Assembly: GCA_016934095.1 (NCBI GenBank)
Contig: JAFGTO010000408.1
Coordinates: forward strand, 1-8,396
Length of the DNA stretch: 8,396 bases
DNA from: Candidatus Glassiibacteriota bacterium
GTDB lineage: Bacteria; Gemmatimonadota; Glassbacteria; GWA2-58-10
Reading direction: 5' to 3'
In this document: positions 1 through 6,149 of the stretch, in pieces
How positions within the stretch are numbered: position 1 is the stretch's first letter
Layout of the letters: each line of letters begins with the position of its first letter
Notes under the pieces: generated by a model
Databases searched by the model: none
What the model was told of the DNA's origin: nothing
The model's input: only the letters and a program-made list of their open reading frames with translations
Translations under genes and position numbers: made by a program

Positions 1-21
1 CCCGGGGATTAAATTTACTTT

Positions 22-51
22 TTAACTTGTCTCGATGCTTGAAGTTATAAA
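22..51 (+). promoter_or_regulatory. Possible sigma-70 type promoter before the TPR gene
   Basis: TTAACT at 22-27 (four of six matches to TTGACA) is followed 18 bases later by TATAAA at 46-51 (five of six matches to TATAAT). This would start transcription near base 58 and leave a leader of about 30 bases before the ATG at 90. A 6-bp inverted repeat, CTCGAT at 31-36 and ATCGAG at 52-57, brackets the -10 box and could be an operator or chance. The stretch is AT-rich against a GC-rich background, which is what one expects of a promoter, but also makes chance matches likely. Confidence 0.35.
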
Positions 52-89
52 ATCGAGGCGATAATTTTATGAATAATTCGGGTTAAATC

Positions 90-3000
90 ATGTCAATGAA
101 ATTCATCCGCCTGCTGAAATTAACTCTCACAGTCTGGCTCGTTTCATCGGGCTGGCTTTACGCCTCCAGGGAGAACCTGCGCGTTCTGGCAGGTGCGGCC
201 AGGCAGGCCGAGCGGGGCGACACCGCTACCGCGCTGGAAGTCTGCGAGCGGCTGCTCAGTCTGCCGGGCCGGGAAGAGACCAAGCCGGCGGCGCTTTATC
301 TCAAGGGGACCCTCGAAGCCGGCAGGGGAAGGCTCGACACGGCTGCAGCGGCTTTCCGCAGGCTGATTACCCGGTATCCTGAGTCAGACCGGGTGGGCCG
401 GACCCTGGCCGAGTTGGGCCTGATCCATAACCGCCTGGCCTCCGACAGCGAGGCTGTCCGGCTGCTCGAGCCGGTGGCGGCGCATTTCCCGGACTCGGTG
501 TTCACCGGCTCCGCCCTGATCGGCCTGGCCCGGTCCGCTGAAAGATGCGGACTCACAGGTAAAGCCCTCCAGGCCTACCTCCAGTACCTGGAAACTGCCG
601 GGGATGACACTTACCTGGCGCCGGCGCTGCTGCGCAGCGCGGAATTGCTCTACCAGGCCGGCCGGGTCGATGAGGCCTACTATAACCTGCAGAGGTTCGA
701 GGAAACCAGCGGCAAGACTCAGGAAGAGCTGGAGTTGCCGACCCGCATGCTGTCGATCGGCTGCCTGACCGGCCTGGGCCGTCCCGACTCCGCCCTGCGC
801 CAGGCAGAGGAGCTGCGCCGCAGCTCAGGGGATCACCTGCTGGAATCGCCCCGGCTGCTGTTCCTGACAGGGCACGCCCACCTCGCCCTTGGACACCTGG
901 AGGCCGCCGACTCGATTTTCACCGGGCTGTCTTCAACTCCCGGCCTGGAATCGGCCGGGATCGCAGAGGACTCGGTCTACCGGCTGCTGATGGAGGTCAA
1001 CCTGAGCCGGGGTGAATACGAGGACTATTTCAGTTACGCCGGGGCTGCCTTGCGGTCGCTGTCCGATCCCCTGCCGGCCCTGCAGGTAGTCGAGGGGCTG
1101 GCCGGTATCTGCAGGGAACAGGGCCGGCTGGAGCCGATCACTGATGCCCTGGAAATTTTTGATGAGCGCTTCGGCGGGGGACAGGCCTGGCAGCAAGCCC
1201 AGCTGATAAGGGCCAGGGTTCTGGCCGACCGCGGGGAAAAGGCCAGGGCCCTGGATGTGCTTGATGAATTGAGCCCGGCTGCCGGCGACAGCCTTTTCAA
1301 AGCCCGCCGCCAGGTTACCCGCTGCTTCATTTACCTGGATGCCGGCGATACCCTGCGTGCCGAGGCCGAGCTGAAAGATTACCTCTCCGGCAGCGACCCG
1401 CTGGCTGTGTCGGATAGCCTGCTGTGGCTTTACACCAGGATCAAGCGTTCCCAGGGCAACCTTGCCCGCGAGGCCGAGCTGCTGGACAGCTTGAAAGCCC
1501 GCTACCCGGCGAGCCGCTTCTGGGAGCCGGCCGACCGGCGGGCCGAGGAGCTGCGCCTGTTCGACCTGTCGAACCCCGAGCGGGCCGCCAGGGAGCTGCT
1601 GGACTTGTTCCGCTTCCAGAAGGGGCAGGTGTCGGCGGGCAGGCTGGCACAGGTGGCGGCCCAGAGCCTGGGAGACTACGAGCGGGCCGCGGCGATCCTG
1701 CAGGAGTCCGGAGTGGAGTCGGACGCCGAGCGCCTAAAGCTGATCGAATACCGCTATCTCGCCGGTCTGAAAATGTCGCGCGGCAGCTCTCTGCAGGCTG
1801 CCGAGCGCCTGGCCCAGACCTGGCGGGAGCTGCTTTACCTGATCGGACAGAAACGGGACTTCCCTGGCCGGGAAGAGGCCATCGGACTGTTCCTGAAAAT
1901 GTATAGCTCGCGGGCTTCATCCCTCACCTCTGCGGATGTCCGGCAGGCCAGGGAGTTGTTTCTCAGCGAGCTGCCGGACCTGCACCCCGGACAGGTGCGC
2001 TCCGGCATCCTGTTCCAGCTGGCCGAGGAGTACCTGGAAGCGGCGCGGGAGGATACCGGCCTGACCGCGATGTTCCTGGCGGATTCGGCCCGGGCGATGC
2101 TGGACCAGGTAATTGATGAGGGCGGCGAGACCGACCTGGTGGGCAGGGCGATACTGAAACTGGCCGGTTCCCTGGAACAGGCCCTGTTCGCCGGTGCCCA
2201 GGACAGTGCGGCTTACCTTTACGACAGGCTGATCGAGCACTTTCCGCAAACCCGCTGGTCGGCGCTGGCCGGCCTGAAACTGGGCGTCATCTATCTTCAC
2301 GGAGAAAAGTATTCCCAGGCCTACCGGGTGCTCGGAGACTGGATCTCGCGCAACCTCTATGCCGCCGATGATCCGCAGGTCGCTGCGGCCCTGGCCGAAG
2401 CCTCTTTCCTGACCGGAAGGTACGCCAGGGCGGAGAAGCTGCTCCGCAAGGCTATCGAACAGTCGGCTTTCGACCTGCAGAAGCAGCGCCTGTACCGCTT
2501 TTACCGCCTCCGCTGCCTGACCGCCCTGGAAAGGTTCGCCGAAGCCGAGAACCGGCTCCTCGATTTCCTGGAACGCTATGATGACCCCCGGGCCCGGGCC
2601 GCGGCGGGAGCGGCCGCGGTGGACCTGTACTCGGCAATCGGCAACTACAAGCTGGCCGGCCATTACCTGGCCGGAGTGCCTGAGGGCAGCGATGCCTACC
2701 CGATGGCCAGGATCATCTGGCTCAGGCAGCGGCTTGCCCGCGGCGAAAGCCCGGACAGGGTGCGCAGGGAGCTGGAAGATTTCAGGAGATCTCCCTGGAA
2801 CAGCTTTTTCGGGGCCGACCCCGCCCTGGAAGCGCACCGTGGAATCATGGCCTGCTATATGGCGGAGGATAAGGAAAAAGATGTAACCCAGGCCCGCGAT
2901 GATTTCCGCAAGAGATATCCGGAGCGGCGTGCAGGCCTGGCCGAGCTCATGCTGGACGAGGTGGAGTACCTGGTAGCGACCGGGAACAAAGCCAAGGCCG

Positions 3001-3752
3001 CCCCGCTGTACGAGGACCTTCAATTGCTTTTCCGGGATGTCAACCCCAGGGACCGCAACCTCTGGGTGGGGGCGGAGCTCAAGAGATTGTTCAGCGATTT
3101 CGCGGCCGCCGGGAGGCTGCTGGAGGAGCTGGCTGGAAGTTACGCTTACAGTCCTTACGCGGAAAGGGCCAGGCTGCGGCTGGCTTATCTGTATCTCGGG
3201 GCCGGAGAGCTCCAAAAGTCAGCAAAGATGCTGGCCGGTTTGAATGAGGCGGAATTTTCGGCCTTTGAGATCGCCGGTCTTCGGGCGGCGATCTCCGGCG
3301 CCGGCGGCGACTGGGCCGCGGCTCTGGAGGGCTACCGCCGGCAGTGGCTGCTCTGCCGTGTCGGGCGGCCCTGCGAAGAGGCGTTGCTGGGCTGGGCCGA
3401 GGCTGTGATGAAAACCAGCCGGAAGCAGGAGGCTTTCGGGATACTTAACGGGCTGTGGAGCCCGGAAGTCGAGGTCTGCGCCAGGGCCAGGTACATGCTG
3501 GCTGAAGGATACCGGGAGGCGGGACAGACCGGCGAGGCGCTGGAGCTGATGGGGGTGGTGGCGCAGGTCTTTGCCGGTAAATCGGAGTTCGCCCTTCGTG
3601 CCCTCTACCAGCAGGGGCTAATCCTGGAGTCCAGGGGGGATATCGACTCGGCAGTTGCAACCTACCGGACCATCGAGAAGCTCGCCGGGGAGCGCAGCGA
3701 CTGGACCCGCACCGCCCGCAACCGCCTGAGGGCTATCGCTCCCGCTCCCTGA
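90..3752 (+). CDS. Large exported tetratricopeptide-repeat protein, function unknown
   Basis: This 1220-residue protein is built almost entirely of helical repeats. The N-terminus (residues 1-26) looks like a signal peptide: a short basic start (Lys4, Arg7, Lys10) followed by a hydrophobic run ending near Leu-Tyr-Ala-Ser, so export to the periplasm or envelope is likely. Clear TPR-like units with the small-residue and tyrosine/proline spacing occur at about 65-99, 103-136, 139-172 and 176-210, again at about 700-900, around 1020-1050, and in the C-terminal block at about 1128-1217. Between them are degenerate repeats. I see no catalytic motif, no transmembrane segment after the signal and no fused enzyme domain. 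TPR solenoids are protein-binding scaffolds, and long secreted ones often serve envelope assembly or gliding/secretion machines; which applies here cannot be told. The start is uncertain: ATG 90 and ATG 96 are both usable and neither has a good Shine-Dalgarno (only a weak CGGG upstream). The gene stands alone and converges on ispE. Confidence 0.9.
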   Translation: MSMKFIRLLKLTLTVWLVSSGWLYASRENLRVLAGAARQAERGDTATALEVCERLLSLPGREETKPAALYLKGTLEAGRGRLDTAAAAFRRLITRYPESDRVGRTLAELGLIHNRLASDSEAVRLLEPVAAHFPDSVFTGSALIGLARSAERCGLTGKALQAYLQYLETAGDDTYLAPALLRSAELLYQAGRVDEAYYNLQRFEETSGKTQEELELPTRMLSIGCLTGLGRPDSALRQAEELRRSSGDHLLESPRLLFLTGHAHLALGHLEAADSIFTGLSSTPGLESAGIAEDSVYRLLMEVNLSRGEYEDYFSYAGAALRSLSDPLPALQVVEGLAGICREQGRLEPITDALEIFDERFGGGQAWQQAQLIRARVLADRGEKARALDVLDELSPAAGDSLFKARRQVTRCFIYLDAGDTLRAEAELKDYLSGSDPLAVSDSLLWLYTRIKRSQGNLAREAELLDSLKARYPASRFWEPADRRAEELRLFDLSNPERAARELLDLFRFQKGQVSAGRLAQVAAQSLGDYERAAAILQESGVESDAERLKLIEYRYLAGLKMSRGSSLQAAERLAQTWRELLYLIGQKRDFPGREEAIGLFLKMYSSRASSLTSADVRQARELFLSELPDLHPGQVRSGILFQLAEEYLEAAREDTGLTAMFLADSARAMLDQVIDEGGETDLVGRAILKLAGSLEQALFAGAQDSAAYLYDRLIEHFPQTRWSALAGLKLGVIYLHGEKYSQAYRVLGDWISRNLYAADDPQVAAALAEASFLTGRYARAEKLLRKAIEQSAFDLQKQRLYRFYRLRCLTALERFAEAENRLLDFLERYDDPRARAAAGAAAVDLYSAIGNYKLAGHYLAGVPEGSDAYPMARIIWLRQRLARGESPDRVRRELEDFRRSPWNSFFGADPALEAHRGIMACYMAEDKEKDVTQARDDFRKRYPERRAGLAELMLDEVEYLVATGNKAKAAPLYEDLQLLFRDVNPRDRNLWVGAELKRLFSDFAAAGRLLEELAGSYAYSPYAERARLRLAYLYLGAGELQKSAKMLAGLNEAEFSAFEIAGLRAAISGAGGDWAAALEGYRRQWLLCRVGRPCEEALLGWAEAVMKTSRKQEAFGILNGLWSPEVEVCARARYMLAEGYREAGQTGEALELMGVVAQVFAGKSEFALRALYQQGLILESRGDIDSAVATYRTIEKLAGERSDWTRTARNRLRAIAPAP

Positions 3753-3753
3753 G

Positions 3754-3777
3754 CCCTTCGCGGCCCGCGGCAAAGGG
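3754..3777. terminator. Weak hairpin between the convergent TPR gene and ispE
   Basis: CCCTT at 3754-3758 pairs with AAGGG at 3773-3777, and inside it CGCG at 3759-3762 pairs with CGCG at 3766-3769, with a three-base bulge (3770-3772). It begins two bases after the TPR stop codon, in the 39-base gap between the convergent genes, where a bidirectional terminator would be expected. Neither strand has a proper T-run right after the stem, so it is at best a poor intrinsic terminator. Confidence 0.3.
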
Positions 3778-3791
3778 GCGGAAAACCTTTC

Positions 3792-4709
3792 TCAGCTTAC
3801 TATACGGAACGCGCGGTCGACAAATTCCGCCGGGGCCAGGCGGAAATTCCGGTCAGCCTCGAGCACCTCGAGCGCCCGGTCCCGTTTTTTCCTGTCCTTG
3901 AACAAGCCGAAAATAGCGCTCCCGCTGCCGGACATCAGGGCCACATCGGCACCGGCTTCCCTGAGCCTGAGCTTGAGATCCCGCAGCTTGGGATGGTAGG
4001 CGAAAACCACCGGCTCGAAATCGTTGACCAGCCCGCCGGTCGGTCCGAGCTGGCCGAGCAGCTCCTCCCAGTTCAGCGGGCCGCTGTTGACATCCATGAT
4101 CTCGGTATGGATCCCCTCTGACCTGGTATCGTCCAGGGCGCGGTAGGCCCAGGAAGTGGAGACCGCGATGTCGGGGATGATCAGCAGCACCGGGGTAGAC
4201 CCTTTTACCGGGAGCTGCAGCATCCGCTCGCCGATACCCCAGGCCAGGGCCCTCCCCCCGTAGAGCAGAAAGGGCACATCGGCGCCCAGTGCGGCCGCCA
4301 GGGCGAAACGGGTGGTGTCTCCGCCGGGCACCGGGCCGAACAGCTTCTCGCAGGCCAGGATGGTCCCAGCCGCATCGGCGCTGCCCCCGCCCAGTCCGCC
4401 GCCCACCGGGATGCCTTTCTCTATCTCGATTAACAACCCTTTATCTTTGACCTTCAGGATCTCCAGGCAGGAGACCGCAGCCTGGTAAGCCAGGTTTTCC
4501 TTGCCTTCCGGCACTGCCGGGTGGCTGCAGCGGACTTCGGTCTCCCCATCGGCGACCGTGAATTTCATCCGGTCTGCCAGGGAAATGTTCTGGAAGATAG
4601 TCTCCACCGAATGGTAGCCGCCTTCGATTTTACCGAGGATTCGCAGCGACAGGTTGATCTTGGCGTAGACTTCGATCTCCAGCGGGCTGCTGCTTTTCGA
4701 GCGGGCCAT
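3792..4709 (-). CDS. ispE: 4-diphosphocytidyl-2-C-methyl-D-erythritol kinase (IspE)
   Basis: IspE phosphorylates the 2-hydroxyl of CDP-methylerythritol with ATP, in the cytoplasm, as the fourth step of the MEP route to isopentenyl and dimethylallyl diphosphate. The 305 residues are close to the family's usual 280-310. The GHMP-kinase signatures are all present: the N-terminal AKINLSLRILGK block (16-27) with Lys17 and, in the GYH motif, His33; the glycine-rich ATP loop PVGGGLGGGSADAA (101-114); GADVPF (142-147) with Asp144 as the likely catalytic aspartate; the ND-E motif (229-232); and the C-terminal SGSGSAIFGLF (260-270). No key residue is missing. The ATG at 4709 is supported by GGAG (complement of 4717-4720) seven bases upstream. 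It lies 52 bases downstream of the flippase-like gene on the same strand, with no clear terminator between, so the two are probably one transcript. Family assignment is secure. Confidence 0.97.
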   Translation of the reverse strand: MARSKSSSPLEIEVYAKINLSLRILGKIEGGYHSVETIFQNISLADRMKFTVADGETEVRCSHPAVPEGKENLAYQAAVSCLEILKVKDKGLLIEIEKGIPVGGGLGGGSADAAGTILACEKLFGPVPGGDTTRFALAAALGADVPFLLYGGRALAWGIGERMLQLPVKGSTPVLLIIPDIAVSTSWAYRALDDTRSEGIHTEIMDVNSGPLNWEELLGQLGPTGGLVNDFEPVVFAYHPKLRDLKLRLREAGADVALMSGSGSAIFGLFKDRKKRDRALEVLEADRNFRLAPAEFVDRAFRIVS

Positions 4710-4761
4710 CGGAATGCTCCGTCAGAGTTGAAGGAAAGATCTAACAGTTGCGACCCGGCCT

Positions 4762-5790
4762 TTAAGGCTCAGTTGCCAGGGCGGTTTTTTCGGCACCGGT
4801 CTTCTCTGCCCGCTGGCGGATGGTGCTCAGGCTCAGGCCTTCCCGCCACATCATTGCCAGGCCGACCAGGGTTATCGGGCCGAACATCAACAGATGCATG
4901 ATCACGGCGAAACCCTGGGCCAGCGGCTGGTCGATGCCGTAGGCCACCAGCGAAAAAACGATTGCCGCATGTACCGGGCCGACATAAGCCGGCGATGAGG
5001 GCACCGCCACCCCGAGACCGACCATGCCCAGGGTCAGGTAAGGCGCGGTCCAGGGCAGTGGTCCGATCGAGAAAGCATCGAACGCCAGGTGGTAGCTGTA
5101 GACTATCAGCCACCAGTGGAAAAGGCTCAGGGCCAGGATTTTCAGCATCGCTTTGCCATCCTGCAGGATCCTCAGCCCGTCGGTAAACAGGTGCAGGAAC
5201 CTCTCAGCCCTGGGCACCAGTCGCTCGGGGAGCAGTTTTCGGCTGAAAGGCAGGACCACTTTCATCAGTAGTTGAGGTTTGCCGCGCAGCAGGTAGAGGA
5301 TGAAGACCGCGCCGAAAAACGCCGCCGTGGTGAGTTGGCCGGCCAGGTAGGCGGCCTCGGGCATGCCGCTGCTGAAAGACAGCCCCAGGATGAGGCAGAA
5401 AATCAGGCAGAGAGTGTCGAGCAGGCGCTCGATGAACAGGACACCGATGGTATAGCTTAGCGGGGAGGCGGTCTTGCGCACTGCTATCAGGGCGCGGACC
5501 AGCTCGCCGAGGCGCAGCGGGAGGATATTGTTGACCATGAAACCGATAAGGTTGGCTACGGTCAGGCCCCAGATCGTGGCCCGGTGTTCTTTCAGGTAAA
5601 AATATTTCCAGCGCCAGGCCCTGATCCACATCACCGCCAGGCAGATACTCATGAAGCCTATCATCGGCAGCCAGTGGATCCTTCCCGGGTCGAAAACCCT
5701 CAGGGCCTCGTGCAGATCGATGTCATGGAAGGCCAGGTAAAGACAGGCTGCGGTTATCAGGAGGGCAACTGCATGTTTTGCGTATTTCAT
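4762..5790 (-). CDS. UPF0104 / LPG-synthase-TM family flippase-like integral membrane protein
   Basis: With the ATG at 5790 the product is 342 residues, the family's usual size. It is strongly hydrophobic, with about eight predicted membrane spans (roughly 5-21, 39-56, 74-90, 115-138, 150-168, 216-236, 250-285 and 294-316). Family hallmarks are visible: WIRAWRW (55-61), NNILPLRLGELVRA (87-100), ERLLDTLCLI (121-130) and VPSSPAYVGPVHAA (263-276). This is the membrane domain shared by MprF lysyl-phosphatidylglycerol synthase/flippase and by stand-alone YbhN/AglD-like proteins; the soluble aminoacyl-transferase part of MprF is absent, so lipid aminoacylation is not expected. A role in moving or handling a lipid or lipid-linked sugar in the inner membrane is inferred. 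An in-frame TTG at 5862 would add 24 polar residues, but those bases form a good promoter (see 5834-5862), and the ATG at 5790 has AAAAGG eight bases upstream. ispE follows on the same strand. Confidence 0.88.
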   Translation of the reverse strand: MKYAKHAVALLITAACLYLAFHDIDLHEALRVFDPGRIHWLPMIGFMSICLAVMWIRAWRWKYFYLKEHRATIWGLTVANLIGFMVNNILPLRLGELVRALIAVRKTASPLSYTIGVLFIERLLDTLCLIFCLILGLSFSSGMPEAAYLAGQLTTAAFFGAVFILYLLRGKPQLLMKVVLPFSRKLLPERLVPRAERFLHLFTDGLRILQDGKAMLKILALSLFHWWLIVYSYHLAFDAFSIGPLPWTAPYLTLGMVGLGVAVPSSPAYVGPVHAAIVFSLVAYGIDQPLAQGFAVIMHLLMFGPITLVGLAMMWREGLSLSTIRQRAEKTGAEKTALATEP

Positions 5791-5833
5791 CCATCCTGCC
5801 TTTTGATGGTCTCGGCCTGAAAACAATCCAGTC

Positions 5834-5862
5834 AATTTAAGTGAAGACTCGTTCCCTGTCAA
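5834..5862 (-). promoter_or_regulatory. Sigma-70 type promoter for the flippase-like gene and ispE
   Basis: Read on the minus strand, TTGACA (complement of 5857-5862) is a perfect -35 box. After a spacer of exactly 17 bases comes TAAATT (complement of 5834-5839), four of six matches to TATAAT including the first two and the last base. Transcription would start near 5827, giving a leader of about 37 bases to the ATG at 5790. The -35 box coincides with the alternative TTG start codon, which is the main reason for preferring the downstream ATG. Confidence 0.55.
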
Positions 5863-5901
5863 AGGAATCCTGTTTCGGCCAATACGGCAGTATTAGCTGT
5901 C

Positions 5902-5940
5902 AGAATGGCTGAAAATCCCTGGCACAGGAATTGCCATTTT
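5902..5940. promoter_or_regulatory. Stem-loop 1 in the divergent intergenic region
   Basis: AATGGC at 5904-5909 pairs with GCCATT at 5933-5938; after a four-base bulge (5910-5913), AAT pairs with ATT (5914-5916 with 5930-5932), and CCTG at 5918-5921 pairs with CAGG at 5925-5928 around a GCA loop. That gives 13 Watson-Crick pairs, extendable by two at the base (one wobble). It lies about 40-80 bases upstream of the flippase-gene promoter and has no T-run after it on either strand, so it is not an evident terminator. Confidence 0.5.
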
Positions 5941-5977
5941 CAAGTTGAAGATAAATAACCAGCGTCAACGACTTGAA

Positions 5978-6031
5978 ATATTCCAAAGGGGCGTTGAAAA
6001 AAAGAATTCAAACGCCCCGGAATTGGAATAT
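5978..6031. promoter_or_regulatory. Stem-loop 2: composite stem of about 20 bp
   Basis: The outer arms ATATTCCAA (5978-5986) and TTGGAATAT (6023-6031) are a perfect 9-bp match; the inner arms GGGGCGTT (5988-5995) and AACGCCCC (6011-6018) are a perfect 8-bp match; GAA at 5996-5998 can add three pairs with TTC at 6007-6009. An A at 5987 faces GGAA at 6019-6022 in an internal loop, and the apical loop is purine-only. The structure ends about 120 bases before the dnaK start. It lacks a following T-run on the plus strand and has only a short TTT on the minus strand, so a terminator is unlikely. An operator, a transcribed leader structure or a small palindromic element are all open. Confidence 0.65.
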
Positions 6032-6094
6032 ATGGCATTTTAGCTGTCAAGGGCAGCTAAATAGGCCATTCGGCCCACCCTTGACAGCCATATA
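6029..6094. promoter_or_regulatory. Overlapping inverted repeats upstream of dnaK (switch-like)
   Basis: Two competing pairings are present. In the first, TTTAGCTG (6039-6046) and CAGCTAAA (6054-6061) form a perfect 8-bp stem with the loop TCAAGGG. In the second, CCCTTGACAGCCATATA (6078-6094) is complementary to TGTCAAGGG (6045-6053) plus TATATGGC (6029-6036), 17 pairs interrupted by an eight-base bulge (6037-6044). A small GGCC-ATTC-GGCC hairpin (6064-6075) sits between the arms. The loop of the first stem is wholly inside the segment used by the second, so they exclude each other, or meet as a pseudoknot. The right arm contains TTGACA (6081-6086), a possible dnaK -35 box. The dyad differs from CIRCE in sequence and spacing. 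Confidence 0.6.
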
Positions 6095-6117
6095 CCCATG
6101 ACCTTGGATTTATAAAT

Positions 6118-6143
6118 ATACTTCATAGTTAAGAAGGGAGTAT
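6118..6143 (+). promoter_or_regulatory. dnaK ribosome binding site inside a small AU-rich hairpin
   Basis: AAGAAGGGAG at 6131-6140 is a strong Shine-Dalgarno, nine bases before the ATG at 6150. Bases 6118-6124 (ATACTTC) can pair with 6133-6135 (GAA) and 6140-6143 (GTAT), giving seven pairs around the loop 6125-6132 and leaving GGGA (6136-6139) bulged. The stem is mostly A-U and would be marginally stable, as in RNA thermometers that free the ribosome site on warming. With so few pairs this may be chance. Confidence 0.4.
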
Positions 6144-6149
6144 CGACTC

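Larger units (their letters stand above)
5893..6049 (+). repeat. Ten-base direct repeat TTAGCTGTCA, two copies
   Basis: TTAGCTGTCA occurs at 5893-5902 and at 6040-6049. Each copy is followed by a matching inverted end: GCTGA at 5908-5912 after the first (one G-T wobble) and GCTAA at 6056-6060 after the second. They therefore look like a degenerate and a strong version of the same dyad, one nearer each of the two divergent genes. Two binding sites for one regulator is a plausible reading, but the protein is unknown. Confidence 0.5.

Noticed and set aside
69..86. Five-codon leader frame (ATG 69 to TAA 84-86) before the TPR gene
   Set aside because: It has no ribosome site and no attenuator-like codon content; likely chance in AT-rich DNA.
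1917..3215. 432-codon open frame antisense to the TPR gene
   Set aside because: It lies wholly within the TPR gene and mirrors its codon-position GC bias. No start signal or domain is visible.
5972..5978. Sigma-32 type -35 box CTTGAAA
   Set aside because: The seven bases match exactly, but nothing like CCCCATNT follows at 13-15 bases. The similar CTTGACA at 6080-6086 has CCCAT only eight bases on.
6040..6060. CIRCE element (HrcA operator) upstream of dnaK
   Set aside because: The dyad begins TTAGC and ends GCTAA as CIRCE does, but CIRCE is TTAGCACTC-N9-GAGTGCTAA with 17 bases between those ends; here there are 11 and the inner bases differ.
6081..6116. Sigma-70 promoter for dnaK using TTGACA (6081-6086)
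   Set aside because: The -35 is perfect, but at 17 bases the -10 would be TTGGAT (three of six), and the good TATAAA at 6111-6116 is 24 bases away. I kept it as a remark only.
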